Assembly (NCBI RefSeq): GCF_004345645.1
Contig: NZ_SLWS01000012.1
Location: forward strand, 186,001-250,000
DNA: 64,000 nucleotides
Direction: 5' to 3'
Source of the DNA: Actinocrispum wychmicini
GTDB taxonomy: Bacteria > Actinomycetota > Actinomycetes > Mycobacteriales > Pseudonocardiaceae
The position numbers and the translations under genes are program-made. A model generated the notes under the pieces. It was not told where the DNA came from and made no database searches. It worked only from the letters and a program-made list of their open reading frames with translations. Within the stretch, counting starts at the first letter, position 1; each line of letters starts with the position of its first letter. Shown in pieces: positions 48,717 through 58,364 of this stretch.

Positions 48717-50639
48717 TCAGTCCTTGGTGGACGCCTGCACCTGAGCATCGGCTGGCTCGCCGAGGCGGCCCGCTGCCCATTCTGTGACTCGCCTTGCCAC
48801 GTCCTGCGCGGTCAGTCCCAGGTCGGCCAATACCTCGCTGCGCGTGCCATGGTCATGGAACTGCTGCGGCACACCGAGATCGCGCAGGGGCACGTCAACT
48901 TCGGCGTCACGCATCGCGGCGGCGAGTGCCCAACCGAAGCCGCCGTGCCGGCCACCATCCTCGACTGTGACCACAAGCCTGTGCCGCGCAGCGAGTTCCA
49001 CCAACTCGGCGGGCACTGGCGTGATCCACCGTGGGTCGACGACGGTCACACCGATCCCCTGATCCGACAGGCGTTCCGCGGCCGCGATCCCCAACTCGCC
49101 GAACACGCCGACGGCCACCAGCAAGATGTCGTTGTCGTCGCCGTCGGCGGGGCGGCGCAGCACATCCACCGTGCCGGTTCGCTCCAACGTCGGAATGTCC
49201 GGCCCGACAGCGGCTTTCGGGAACCGCAGCACAGTCGGGCCGTCGTCCACGTCGGTCGCTTCACGCAACAGCTCGGACAGCGACTTCGCGTCCCGCGGCG
49301 CGGCGACCCGGATACCCGGGATGGTGCCGAGGATCGAGATGTCCCACATGCCGTGATGGCTCGCGCCGTCTGGACCGGTGATGCCCGCCCGGTCGAGCAC
49401 GACTGTCACCGGCTGGCGGTGCAGCGCCACGTCCATGAGCAACTGGTCGAAGGCCCGGTTCAGGAACGTCGCGTACATCGCGACCACCGGATGCATACCG
49501 GCCATGGCGAGGCCCGCGGCCGACGTCAGCGCGTGCTGCTCGGCGATGCCCACGTCGAAACAACGGGCCGGGAACCGGGCCGCGAACTTGTCCAGGCCGG
49601 TAGGACCGAGCATGGCCGCGGTGATGGCGACGATGTCCTCACGATCCGCGCCGAGCCGAACGAGCTCGTCGGAGAACACTGAAGACCAGGTCGCCTTCTT
49701 CGGCTTGACCGGCTCACCGGTGATCGGATCCATCACGTCGACGCCGTGCATCTGGTCGGCTTCATGGTTCTCGGCCGGCGCGTAGCCGTTGCCCTTCCGG
49801 GTCACAGCGTGCAGCACGACCGGGCCGCCGTACTCCTTCGCCCGGCGCAGCGCGGCCTCCATGGCATGCAGATCGTGGCCGTCGACCGGGCCGACGTACT
49901 TCAGGCCGAGGTCCTCGAACATCATCTGCGGGCTCAGCGCGTCCTTGATCCCACGCTTGGCCGCATGCAAGGCGGCGTAGATCGGCTTACCCACAACCGG
50001 GGTGCTCTGCAGCACCCGCTTGCCGCCCTCCAAAGCCTTTTCGTACCCAGGCTGAAGCCGCAGCGACGCCAGATGGTCGGCCAGACCGCCGATGGTCGGC
50101 GCGTACGAGCGACCATTGTCGTTGACGACGATCACGATCGGACGCGTGCGGTCGGCGGCGATGTTGTTCAACGCCTCCCAGCACATACCCCCGGTGAGAG
50201 CCCCGTCACCCACGACGGCGACCACATGACGACGCTGCCCGCGCAGCTGGAACGCCTTCGCCAGCCCGTCGGCATAGGACAGTGCCGTGGACGCGTGGCT
50301 GTTCTCCACCAGGTCATGTTCGCTCTCGGCCCGCGAAGGGTAGCCTGACATGCCACCGTGCTGCCGCAGTCGGTCAAAGCCGGCGGCCCGCCCGGTCACG
50401 ATCTTGTGCACATAGCTCTGGTGCCCGGTGTCGAACACGATCGCGTCCCCCGGGGAGTCGAACACCCTGTGCACCGCCAGGGTCAACTCCACCACGCCGA
50501 GGTTGGGCCCTAGGTGCCCGCCGGTCCTCGCGACCCTGTCCACCAGGAACGCGCGGATCTCAGCCGCGAGCCGGGTCACCTCCTCCTCGGTGAGGCGCTT
50601 CAAGTCGGTCGGTCCGTGCAGGTTCTCCAGCAGAGTCAC
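48717..50639 (-). CDS. dxs: 1-deoxy-D-xylulose-5-phosphate synthase
   Basis: 640 residues from the GTG at 50639, with GAGGTGG upstream. Dxs makes the first intermediate of the MEP isoprenoid pathway from pyruvate and glyceraldehyde-3-phosphate. Visible motifs are GGHLGPNLGVVELTLAVHRVFDSP near the start, VVGDGALTGGMCWEALNN with the following Asn for Mg-thiamine diphosphate, FVDVGIAEQHALTSAAGLAM-type (FDVGIAEQHA here) with the catalytic Glu, and a C-terminal transketolase domain. The length is normal for the family. It corresponds to Rv2682c in the syntenic order. Confidence 0.96.
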   Translation of the reverse strand: MTLLENLHGPTDLKRLTEEEVTRLAAEIRAFLVDRVARTGGHLGPNLGVVELTLAVHRVFDSPGDAIVFDTGHQSYVHKIVTGRAAGFDRLRQHGGMSGYPSRAESEHDLVENSHASTALSYADGLAKAFQLRGQRRHVVAVVGDGALTGGMCWEALNNIAADRTRPIVIVVNDNGRSYAPTIGGLADHLASLRLQPGYEKALEGGKRVLQSTPVVGKPIYAALHAAKRGIKDALSPQMMFEDLGLKYVGPVDGHDLHAMEAALRRAKEYGGPVVLHAVTRKGNGYAPAENHEADQMHGVDVMDPITGEPVKPKKATWSSVFSDELVRLGADREDIVAITAAMLGPTGLDKFAARFPARCFDVGIAEQHALTSAAGLAMAGMHPVVAMYATFLNRAFDQLLMDVALHRQPVTVVLDRAGITGPDGASHHGMWDISILGTIPGIRVAAPRDAKSLSELLREATDVDDGPTVLRFPKAAVGPDIPTLERTGTVDVLRRPADGDDNDILLVAVGVFGELGIAAAERLSDQGIGVTVVDPRWITPVPAELVELAARHRLVVTVEDGGRHGGFGWALAAAMRDAEVDVPLRDLGVPQQFHDHGTRSEVLADLGLTAQDVARRVTEWAAGRLGEPADAQVQASTKD

Positions 50640-50840
50640 TGCTTCCACCTCGTCTGACTCGCTCCACTCCGTACTCGTCCACCCCGGCTTCCCGCCCCAA
50701 CCGGCTTCCCGCCAGTCTACGGACGCTCCCGGTCGGCAACCCCGCCAGGCACCGTTCCTCCACCGGATCTCCCTGTCCGAGGACATCGAAAGTTGTAGGG
50801 TCCTGACGAAAGCACGGGGTCAGTGAGGGGACCGGGGGAC

Positions 50841-52184
50841 ATGAGCCTGTCAGGGGAAGATCAGCAGCAGCTGATCCGGCGCATCGGCCGGGCGCTGCTG
50901 GGGGCGGCACCACCGAACTGGCGCCAAATCCGCGCCGAATACCGTTCCGCCGGCCGGCACATCGAGGTGGACGTGGCGATCACCGGCGACGACGGCCAAA
51001 CCCACCCGATCCGCCCCCCAATGGACGTCGTGGAGATGCTCGGCGACCTGCGCACCCACATGTACCAACCAGGCCGAGGCACCTGGCTGTCCGGCGTGTA
51101 CCTGCTCGACTACCCGTCGAAGTACAGCGCGGAGTTCGAACCCGACGTGGAGCCCCGCTGGCGCCGAGTGCCGCCACCCATCGGGTTCCAGGACGAACTG
51201 CGCCAGTTCCCCCGCGACGACAACCACATCCCGGACTGGTTCAGGGCGCGAGCCGGAATGCCTCCTCAACCAGGCCAAACGCCGGGCCCACCACAGCCCG
51301 GCCACCCCTCCCCCACCCCAACACCAGGCCAAGCGACACCCACCCAGCCACCCGGCCAACAACTCGGGCAACGCGAACGCCAACCCGAACACCAGCCCGT
51401 GCCCGAACCCCGCCCGCACACCTCCGCCCCAACGCCCGGCCACCCCCTCCCGAGCCAGGCACCCAGCCAACCCACCCCCAGCCAGGCACCTGACCAGCCC
51501 GCACCCCGCCAGGCGCCCAGCGAAAACGCCCCCAACCAGCCACCCAGCCAAACCACCCCCAGCCAGCCGCCCAGCCGAACCGCCAGCAGCCAGCCACCCA
51601 GCCAAACCGGACCCAGCCAGGCATCCGGCCAACCCGCACAGACACAGGTGCCCGGTCACCCCATCCTGAACCAGCCCCACAGCGGACAACCGGCATCGAG
51701 GCACGTTCCGCCTGGCCAGCCACCCACCGCCCACGAAGCACCCGGTCCCCCGCCATCACCGCCGACGGGTCAGCCACCCGCCAGCCGTCCCCTGGACCAA
51801 CTCGCCACCGGACAGCCGGCACCGCCATCCGGCCAGGCAACGTTCACCCCACCCCCAGGCGAACCACCCACTAGCCAGTCGTGGTTCAACTCCTCCGCGG
51901 GACAAGCAGTCGCCGGTCGCTCGGCAGCCAGTCACTCGGCAGCCGGTCAGCCGACCGAGGGCCAGCCTATGGGCCAGTCGACCCCGGGTACCTCGGCTCA
52001 GAGCCAGCCGTCGTACGGCCGGCCACCAGCTGGGCAGGCCGGCTCTGCTCCCCCCGTCCCAGGTCAATCGCCAACCGGGCCGCAGTCAACTGGCCAACCC
52101 GCGACTGGCCAACCGGCTCCTGGCCAATCCGCCACCAGCCCGCCCGTCGCAGACCAACCGAGCGAGGACACTCCGCCAAGCTGA
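50841..52184 (+). CDS. TNT-toxin-type N-terminal (YezG/DUF600-like) domain fused to a Pro/Gln/Ser-rich tail
   Basis: 447 residues from the ATG at 50841 (a GTG at 50823 is an alternative). Residues 1-~140 form a conserved domain: LSGEDQQQLIRRIGRALLGAAPPNWRQIRAEYRSAG, VEMLGDLRTHMYQPGRGTWLSGVYLLDYP, FEPDVEPRWRRVPPP and DDNHIPDWFRAR. I recall this at the N-terminus of actinobacterial TNT-type NAD glycohydrolase proteins and YezG-like immunity proteins. The remaining ~300 residues are low complexity with PSQ, QPP, PGQ and TGQPA repeats and no toxin domain. It is divergent from dxs. Confidence 0.78.
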   Translation: MSLSGEDQQQLIRRIGRALLGAAPPNWRQIRAEYRSAGRHIEVDVAITGDDGQTHPIRPPMDVVEMLGDLRTHMYQPGRGTWLSGVYLLDYPSKYSAEFEPDVEPRWRRVPPPIGFQDELRQFPRDDNHIPDWFRARAGMPPQPGQTPGPPQPGHPSPTPTPGQATPTQPPGQQLGQRERQPEHQPVPEPRPHTSAPTPGHPLPSQAPSQPTPSQAPDQPAPRQAPSENAPNQPPSQTTPSQPPSRTASSQPPSQTGPSQASGQPAQTQVPGHPILNQPHSGQPASRHVPPGQPPTAHEAPGPPPSPPTGQPPASRPLDQLATGQPAPPSGQATFTPPPGEPPTSQSWFNSSAGQAVAGRSAASHSAAGQPTEGQPMGQSTPGTSAQSQPSYGRPPAGQAGSAPPVPGQSPTGPQSTGQPATGQPAPGQSATSPPVADQPSEDTPPS

Positions 52185-52612
52185 GCTCCTCCAGGCCGGT
52201 AACCCACGGCAACTCTCAACAGCCGCGGCCTGTCTATCCCGTCGCCAGCTCCGTCGTCGATCGAGTCGGATGGAGAGCCGTGGATACGTTCAGCCAGTCA
52301 GGTCAGTGACTCGCACCGACCGGGCAGCGCCCCTCAGTCCGCGGCGTGAATCCATGTGCACCTGTGCCCGCCCGATCATGCGGAACGTGCAAAGGGCCGT
52401 TCCACCTGTGGCTGGACGACCACAGACAGAGGCTGAACGGCTACGCCGTTCGACGCGAACTCACCAGGACCGGACGCGAACGCGGTTGCGCACAGCACGG
52501 TTGTGACCGTCCCCGACAGGCTCGCCCACGTCGCTGGGCACCAGATGCCAGGGCACCAGGCCAAACTCCACCAGGCGTCTATTCAGTTGATGAGCACAGG
52601 TCAGTTACCGCG
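52185..52612. other. 428-nt gap, no supported gene
   Basis: Frames run through here into the downstream membrane-protein gene, but the translation upstream of ~52613 has no recognisable features and composition unlike its neighbours. No terminator hairpin or promoter could be assigned with confidence. Confidence 0.45.
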
Positions 52613-53197
52613 ATGTCCTCCTCGAGGAGTTTGGCTGCTGGATGGTCGAGAGATTTAGACCGGCCGGTGGTAGGTGCTTGCCTCGGCTATGCATGTGACG
52701 CAGGATCGTTCGATACCTCCAGGATTCGGGGAGAGTCGGGAGAGCGGTTGTTCCGGATCGCGACGCATGTCTCTGCACGGGTGACGCATGTCCGGGCTGC
52801 CGGCGGTGACGTCTACTCGCTCAAACGGCATCACGACGAGCCGGCAGTGGTGGCCGTGAAGTGCTGGCAGTGTGGAGCGACCGTCGCCATCTACGCGGCT
52901 TCACACGCAGATGTCGCCAGGGAGCGCCGGACGTACCTGATCCGTGCGGTGCTCACCGCCACGATCACATTCGCGCTCCTACTGCTGGTCGCGTGGGCTT
53001 TCCGGGCTGGAGACGGAACTCTCGGCACCTTTCTGTTGATCGGCGGGTTGGTGACCGCCTGGCTGACGTTGGCGAACCTCGCGCACGCCGTGCTCAGCCA
53101 GGAGTGCGGAGTCGCCGAGGAGGCCAGCCCGAACAGCGAGATCTTCCACGAAGCCGAATTCGGTTACAGCCAGCGACCGGACGCCGACCCAGCCTGA
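52613..53197 (+). CDS. Zinc-ribbon-like two-helix membrane protein
   Basis: The reading frame is open far upstream. The ATG at 52613 gives 194 residues, but the gene-like part starts only near a TTG at 52748 (LFRIATHVSARVTHVRAAGG), so the start is uncertain. The core has VYSLKRHHDEPAVVAVKCWQCGATVAIYAASH with a CxxC, then two membrane helices (YLIRAVLTATITFALLLLVAWAF and TFLLIGGLVTAWLTLANLAHAVL) and an acidic tail. No family was recognised. Codon usage upstream of 52740 is unlike the rest. Confidence 0.55.
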   Translation: MSSSRSLAAGWSRDLDRPVVGACLGYACDAGSFDTSRIRGESGERLFRIATHVSARVTHVRAAGGDVYSLKRHHDEPAVVAVKCWQCGATVAIYAASHADVARERRTYLIRAVLTATITFALLLLVAWAFRAGDGTLGTFLLIGGLVTAWLTLANLAHAVLSQECGVAEEASPNSEIFHEAEFGYSQRPDADPA

Positions 53198-53802
53198 ACG
53201 GGCTCGACGAAGAACTGGCGGCCAGGATCCCCCCACGCGAGTCAGCCACGGCCTGTCACGCGATAGCCGAGGGGTGGACCTGAGCCGGTCCGCGGCCAGC
53301 TCGGGCGGCGCAGATAGCTACCCGCGACCTGGACACCTCCGATGAACAGCTCGCCCATCTCGCCGACAACCACGGGTTCCCGGTTCAGCGACGCGTGCCA
53401 AGAGTCATCACAGGATCGCCATGACGCCCAATCCATGGGCGATCCCGAGTGCTCGAGGAACACCTCTCCGTGACGCGACCTCCCCTCCGACCCAGAAGAA
53501 AATCCCGTCGACCGCTATCCCGTGGGATGAGCCGTGTCCGGACACCTCAGACAAGGCGCGACGACGTTGCTCCCTTGCGTTCTACCTCCATCCTGGTCCG
53601 ACGCGGACCCTCAACACCCGACCCGCCGACGGGGCTTCCGCCTTCAAGGTTGACCCGCCTCGAACAGAAGCGAAGAGACGCTGCATCGCCACGACGCCTC
53701 CAAAGCAAGTCCGAACGATGCCTGGAAGACAGGTTCGGCCCCACCCACATTCGTGCGTTCAACAGCGCCCGCACTGGACAGCTGAACACTGCTGAACACT
53801 GC
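53198..53802. other. 605-nt gap with an adenylation-domain remnant
   Basis: Apart from the minus-strand fragment at 53250-53390, no gene-like content was recognised. Frames in 53464-53802 give translations without known motifs. The region is probably decayed former coding DNA. Confidence 0.5.
53250..53390 (-). pseudogene. Fragment of an NRPS/acyl-CoA-ligase adenylation domain, frameshifted
   Basis: The minus strand reads SLNREPVVVGEMGELFIGGV followed by QVAGSYLRRP (53302-53390), the conserved GELxIGGxQVAxGYLxRP core of adenylation domains. After a frameshift it continues ELAADRLRSTPRLS, matching the usual RPELTADRF continuation. Nothing before or after completes the domain, so this is a small relic. 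Confidence 0.6.
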
Positions 53803-54363
53803 TTAGTTCTGCGCGCGGCCGAGGAACGCCGCCAAGCGGTCCGCCGCGGTCGCCCCGGGTAACGCCTCCTGCTCCGGACCGAACGGGCCGTCGGCCGGTC
53901 GCGGCCGGTCGCCCATTCGCGCTCTCCACTGGGACAGGGCGCCTGCGGCCAACTCAGGTTCGATGTCGGTCGACTGGCCGGTCGCCTTCGCCAGATCCCA
54001 GGAGTGCACGATCAACTCGTTCACCCGCATGTGCACGACGAAGGCGCCCGGCTGCTCCCCGAGCGGTGTGGCCACCTTCTTCTCCAGCGCGCCTGGCGCG
54101 CTCATCGCCGCACGCACTGAGGAGACCGAGCGGTCGAAGGCGCCGCGGGCGTCGTCGCCCAGCAGGTCGGCGTCGCGGTCCGGTGGTTCGGTACCGGTCA
54201 GCATGGCCACGCCTTTCAGGTTTCCAGCCGTGACATGGTTGATCACATCCCACACTGTCCACTTGTCACACGGTGTCGGGATCGAGTACTGGTTCGGTTC
54301 GATCTTGTCGAGCACCGCGTTGGCGGCGGTGACGGCCCGGTCGAAGTTCGTGAGGATTTCCAT
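53803..54363 (-). CDS. TIGR03086-family DinB/mycothiol-dependent-type metal-binding protein
   Basis: 186 residues from the ATG at 54363. ILTNFDRAVTAANAVLDKIEPNQYSIPTPCDKWTVWDVINHVTAG gives the conserved TPCxxW and His of the DinB/MDMPI fold; VHMRVNELIVHSWDLAKATGQ supplies the second metal His and the HxWDL motif. These proteins bind a divalent metal and many are mycothiol-dependent transferases. The frame is open further upstream but antisense to the aldehyde dehydrogenase start. It is divergent from that gene. Confidence 0.88.
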   Translation of the reverse strand: MEILTNFDRAVTAANAVLDKIEPNQYSIPTPCDKWTVWDVINHVTAGNLKGVAMLTGTEPPDRDADLLGDDARGAFDRSVSSVRAAMSAPGALEKKVATPLGEQPGAFVVHMRVNELIVHSWDLAKATGQSTDIEPELAAGALSQWRARMGDRPRPADGPFGPEQEALPGATAADRLAAFLGRAQN

Positions 54364-54463
54364 GACTGGATCGTCGCATGGGGCACCGACAGTTTTGGAT
54401 CGGCGCGGGAACGGCCATGTCACGTAGGGTTGGGGCCTTGCCTCGTACCGGATCGGAGGGCCG

Positions 54464-55963
54464 ATGGCCGAGCTGTTCATCGCTGGCGAATGGGTGTCCG
54501 CGCTCGGCGGCGGGACCAGGGAGATCCGCTGCCCGGCCGACGGCAAGCCGGTGGCGACGGTCGATGAGGCGGACGGTATCGACACCGAGGCGGCCATCGA
54601 GGCGGCACGGATCGCCTTCGATTCAGGGCCCTGGCCGGGAACCCCGGCGGTGGAACGCGGCGATCTGTTGTTGCGCGTGGCGGAACTGGTCACGCGTGAC
54701 GTCGACGCGTACGCGCGGGCGGAGTCGCTGGACACCGGGAAGCGTTTGGTGGAAAGCGAATACGACATGGCCGACGTGGCGGCCTGCCTGCGTTACTTCG
54801 GGAAGCTCGCGGCGAACGACCCAGGTCGCGTCGTCGATCCAGGTCGCCCCGATGTGGCCAGCAGGATCGTGTACGAACCCGTCGGCGTGTGTGGACTGAT
54901 CACTCCGTGGAACTATCCGCTCCTGCAAGCCGTTTGGAAGGTCGCGCCCGCACTGGCTGCCGGTAACACGTTCGTCCTCAAACCAAGTGAGCTGACGCCG
55001 AGCACGGCGATCATGCTCATGCGCACCTTGCAGGAGGCTGGCCTTCCTGACGGCGTCGCCAACCTGATCCTCGGTGCGGGCGCCGAGGCAGGTGCGCCGC
55101 TCGCCGAACATCCGGACGTGGACCTGGTGTCCTTCACGGGCGGTCTGGCCACAGGGACTCGAATCGCGGCGGCCGCGGCGGCGACAGTCAAGAAAGTCGC
55201 GCTTGAACTGGGCGGCAAGAATCCGAACATCGTGTTCGCCGACGCGGACTTCGAAACCGCTGTGGACTACGCACTGACCGCGGTGTTCCTGCACTCCGGC
55301 CAGGTGTGCTCCGCAGGCGCGCGCCTGATCGTGCAGGACGAACTGCATGACGCGCTGGTCCACGAGATCGTGCGGCGGGCCGAACGGATCCGTCTGGGCG
55401 GTCCGTTCGATCCGGACGCGGAGACCGGCCCGTTGATCTCCGCGGCACATCTGGAAAAAGTGGAGCACTACGTGGCGATGGCGATGACCGAAGGGGCCGT
55501 GCTCCGTACGGGCGGCTGGCGTCCACAGGACGAGCGGCTCGCTGGTGGTCACTACTATCTGCCGACCGTGCTTGACGAGGTGAAACAGGGTACGTACGCG
55601 GTACGAGAAGAGGCATTCGGCCCTGTGCTGACTGTGGAACGCTTCACCGACGAGGACGACGCGGTCCGGATCGCCAACGACACCCACTACGGCCTGGCCG
55701 GCGGCGTGTTCACAAAGGACGGTGACAGGGCCCAGCGGGTCGCGGCCCGCCTGCGGCACGGCACGATCTGGATCAACGACTACCACCCGTACCTGCCGCA
55801 GGCGGAGTGGGGCGGCTTCAAGCGGTCCGGGGTCGGCCGCGAACTGGGCCTGGCCGGTCTGGCGGAGTACCAGGAGGCGAAGCACATCTACCACAACCTG
55901 CGACCGGGTCCGCAGTACTGGTTCGCTTCCGGGGCGTCTACCGGCGACGCGCGACAGTCGTGA
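54464..55963 (+). CDS. Aldehyde dehydrogenase, betaine-aldehyde-dehydrogenase-like
   Basis: 499 residues, with GGAGGG before the ATG. Catalytic Cys282 lies in HSGQVCSAGARL and general base Glu248 in VALELGGKNPNIVF. GLITPWNYPLLQAVWKVAPALAAGN and LKPSELTPSTA bind NAD; EEAFGPVLTVERF is the C-terminal signature. NDYHPYLPQAEWGGFKRSGVGRELG resembles BetB/GbsA-type enzymes making glycine betaine, although the substrate is not proved by sequence. The end overlaps the convergent MFS gene by 26 nt. Confidence 0.92.
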   Translation: MAELFIAGEWVSALGGGTREIRCPADGKPVATVDEADGIDTEAAIEAARIAFDSGPWPGTPAVERGDLLLRVAELVTRDVDAYARAESLDTGKRLVESEYDMADVAACLRYFGKLAANDPGRVVDPGRPDVASRIVYEPVGVCGLITPWNYPLLQAVWKVAPALAAGNTFVLKPSELTPSTAIMLMRTLQEAGLPDGVANLILGAGAEAGAPLAEHPDVDLVSFTGGLATGTRIAAAAAATVKKVALELGGKNPNIVFADADFETAVDYALTAVFLHSGQVCSAGARLIVQDELHDALVHEIVRRAERIRLGGPFDPDAETGPLISAAHLEKVEHYVAMAMTEGAVLRTGGWRPQDERLAGGHYYLPTVLDEVKQGTYAVREEAFGPVLTVERFTDEDDAVRIANDTHYGLAGGVFTKDGDRAQRVAARLRHGTIWINDYHPYLPQAEWGGFKRSGVGRELGLAGLAEYQEAKHIYHNLRPGPQYWFASGASTGDARQS

Positions 55964-57344
55964 CGAATCCCGCCAGGACTACGACGGCCATCCCGAAGAA
56001 CGCGGTCGACAGTGCCACGGCAGAGGAGTGTCCGTCCGCCAACGAAAGGAACGCACTGCCGAACGTGGCCACACCGAGTACCTGACCGAACTGGAACGTG
56101 GTGGTCAGCAATCCGCTCGCGTCCGCGGCCTCTCCAGGTGGCACATCGGCCAGTACGCGGTTCGTCAAGGATCCGAACGCGCATCCCATCGCGGCACCGA
56201 ACAGCACCAGTCCCGCGTACATCCCCACACTGCCTTGCGATCCGTCGCGCAACGCGAAGGCGAGAAGAACATACGCCGCACCGGTCAACAGGAATCCGAC
56301 CGGAATGAGCATGGGTTGAGTGCGGGCCGGCAGCCTCCGCCAGTAGTAGCCGAATATCCCGAACGCGGCGCCGGCCGGTGCGAAGACCAAGCTCGCCTGC
56401 AGCGTGCTCTCTCCCAGGCCGGACTGGAGGTGCAGGGCGAGGACGAACAGCATCCCGCCGTAGGTGATCATGGCGGTGGCAAGGGCTACCAGGCCACGCC
56501 CGAAACCTCGGGCCCTTAGGACGTCGAGGTTCAACAGCGGGTCTCCGCCGCGTGCCGCCACTCGACGTTCAACGCGAACGAACACCGCCACGAGCACGAG
56601 TCCCACCGCGATGCTGGGGAACATCCAGGCCGGCCAGTTCTGTTCGTGACCGAGGACGAGCGGGAGAACGATGAGGAACGTGGCCGGCAGGAGTACCACC
56701 AATCCGGCCAGATCCAGCCGCCGTCCGGTGGATGGCTGGTCGGCCGGGACGAACCGCGGTACCAACGCGATCACGACCAGCCCGATCGGCACGTTGATCA
56801 GGAACACCGGCCGCCAGCCCGCGCCGAACAGGTCCGCGTGCACCAGGACTCCGCCGATCACCATTCCGGCCACCCCGCCGACCGAGATCACCGCCGAGTA
56901 CGCGCTCAGTGCCTTCGTCCGTGCGGCGCCACTGAATCCGAGCTGAATGACGCTGATGATCTGCGGCATCATGAGCGCGGCGCCCGCACCTTGCACGAAC
57001 CGTGCGGCGATCAGCATCGTGGGATCCGGCGCGAGACCGCACAGGAGCGAGCTGATGGTGAACGCGGCCACGCCTCCGACGAATATCCGCCTACGTCCGA
57101 ACAGGTCGCCGAGACGTGCGCCGGTGATCAGCAGCATCGCGTAGCTGATCGTGTACATGGAGACGACGAGCTGCAGCGCGGCGCCGGACGCGTGCAGGTC
57201 GGTCCGGATCGTCGGCATTGCCACGTTAACGATGGTTACGTCGAGCAATGCCATGAACTGGCCGAGCAGCAGCACGGCCAGGGTCGCCCACCGGCCGGTC
57301 GGCTGCTCCGTCCGGGTCGATGTGGGCTGGAGGTTCGTGGTCAT
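55938..57344 (-). CDS. MFS multidrug exporter, DHA2 (EmrB/QacA) family
   Basis: 468 residues from the ATG at 57344; upstream codons are open but give no membrane segment of the family. LLGQFMALLDVTIVNVAMPTI is the DHA2 motif in helix 1, GARLGDLFGRRRIFVGG the loop 2-3 motif and FVQGAGAALMMPQ motif B. About fourteen helices fit. It probably exports drugs or secondary metabolites by proton antiport. It is divergent from an HTH regulator gene 116 nt away, which likely controls it. Confidence 0.92.
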   Translation of the reverse strand: MTTNLQPTSTRTEQPTGRWATLAVLLLGQFMALLDVTIVNVAMPTIRTDLHASGAALQLVVSMYTISYAMLLITGARLGDLFGRRRIFVGGVAAFTISSLLCGLAPDPTMLIAARFVQGAGAALMMPQIISVIQLGFSGAARTKALSAYSAVISVGGVAGMVIGGVLVHADLFGAGWRPVFLINVPIGLVVIALVPRFVPADQPSTGRRLDLAGLVVLLPATFLIVLPLVLGHEQNWPAWMFPSIAVGLVLVAVFVRVERRVAARGGDPLLNLDVLRARGFGRGLVALATAMITYGGMLFVLALHLQSGLGESTLQASLVFAPAGAAFGIFGYYWRRLPARTQPMLIPVGFLLTGAAYVLLAFALRDGSQGSVGMYAGLVLFGAAMGCAFGSLTNRVLADVPPGEAADASGLLTTTFQFGQVLGVATFGSAFLSLADGHSSAVALSTAFFGMAVVVLAGFVTTVARRR

Positions 57345-57460
57345 GAGAGTAACCATCAGGGCGTGGGGAAGGCGACGCCGAGAGCCCGCTGATGCTGTTA
57401 CTGCCAGCACCAGGATCAGCGAGACCGGAAATTGTCGGTGGAGCCTGAGAGCATGACTGT

Positions 57461-58339
57461 GTGACGACACTCGAATCAGTGGACTCACAGCTCGCGGAGT
57501 CGTCGGGGTCGGGGATGCGCCGCCGACGCGTCGAGCTGGCGGAGTTCCTCAAGGCGCGCCGGGCCCGGCTGGCCCCGCGCGATGTCGGGCTGCCCCCGGG
57601 GAGTCGCCGCCGTACCGCTGGGCTGCGCCGGGAGGAGGTGGCGCTGCTCGCCGGCGTCGGAATCACGTGGTACACGTGGTTAGAACAGGGCCGGCCGATC
57701 AATGTGAGCGTCCAGGTGCTCGACGCGGTTGCGCGGACGCTGCAGCTCGACCGTACCGAGCGGGAACACCTGTACCAGCTCGCCGAGGCGACGCCGACGC
57801 GGTGGTCAGTGACGCCGAGTGACGTGCCTGACTCGATGCTGCACGTGGTCCAGTCGCTCGAACCACTGCCGGCCGTGTTGATGAACACCCGGTTCGACGT
57901 CATCGCCTCGAACGAGGCGTACCAAGGGCTGTTCCGGCATTGGCACTCGATGCCGTGTGTCCACCACAACCAGTTGTGGTGTTGTCTCACCGAGCCCAGC
58001 GCCCGCAAGCAGCTCCTCAACTACGACGAGGAGGTGCCCCACCTGGTCGCGCGATTACGCACCGAGTACGGCAGACACATCGGCGAGCCGGAATGGGAGG
58101 AGGACATCACCAGGCTCGCGTCCCTGAGCCCTGAGTTCGAAGCGCTGTGGTCCCGGCATGAGGTCGCCCAGCCTGAGGTCCGCACCCGAAGGTTCGTGCA
58201 CCCTGACGCCGGTGTGCTGGCGTTCGTGGCCAACGAGCTGGTCGTTTCGGCCACACCCGATACTCGGATGCAGGTGTACACGCCGGCGGACGAGGAGACG
58301 TGGGAACGGCTCCCGCGGACACGCTACGAGCCAGTCTGA
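57461..58339 (+). CDS. XRE-family regulator with MmyB-like ligand-binding domain
   Basis: 292 residues from the GTG at 57461. The N-terminal helix-turn-helix is ELAEFLKARRARLAPRDVGLPPGSRRRTAGLRREEVALLAGVGITWYTWLEQGRPINVS, the standard start of MmyB-type regulators. The C-terminal PAS-like domain contains VLMNTRFDVIASNEAYQGLF, FVHPDAGVLAFVANELVVSATPDTRMQVYTP. It lies divergently from the MFS exporter and may respond to a fatty-acid-like or drug ligand. Confidence 0.93.
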   Translation: MTTLESVDSQLAESSGSGMRRRRVELAEFLKARRARLAPRDVGLPPGSRRRTAGLRREEVALLAGVGITWYTWLEQGRPINVSVQVLDAVARTLQLDRTEREHLYQLAEATPTRWSVTPSDVPDSMLHVVQSLEPLPAVLMNTRFDVIASNEAYQGLFRHWHSMPCVHHNQLWCCLTEPSARKQLLNYDEEVPHLVARLRTEYGRHIGEPEWEEDITRLASLSPEFEALWSRHEVAQPEVRTRRFVHPDAGVLAFVANELVVSATPDTRMQVYTPADEETWERLPRTRYEPV

Positions 58340-58343
58340 TCCC

Positions 58344-58364
58344 GCTCACTCCCCTGGGGTGAGC
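58344..58364. terminator. Hairpin between convergent regulator and RNA methyltransferase genes
   Basis: GCTCAC-T-CCCC pairs with GGGGTGAGC with one bulged T. It starts 5 nt after the regulator stop and contains the minus-strand methyltransferase stop. Confidence 0.6.

Noticed and set aside
47974..48780. Minus-strand 268-codon open frame upstream of the response regulator
   Set aside because: No ribosome site, overlaps the dxs end, and mixed composition; a short gene-like piece near 48590-48690 could not be assigned to any family.
53421..53862. Plus-strand Pro/Arg-rich frames after the membrane-protein gene
   Set aside because: No recognisable domain or start site; the region holds a minus-strand adenylation-domain relic and appears decayed.
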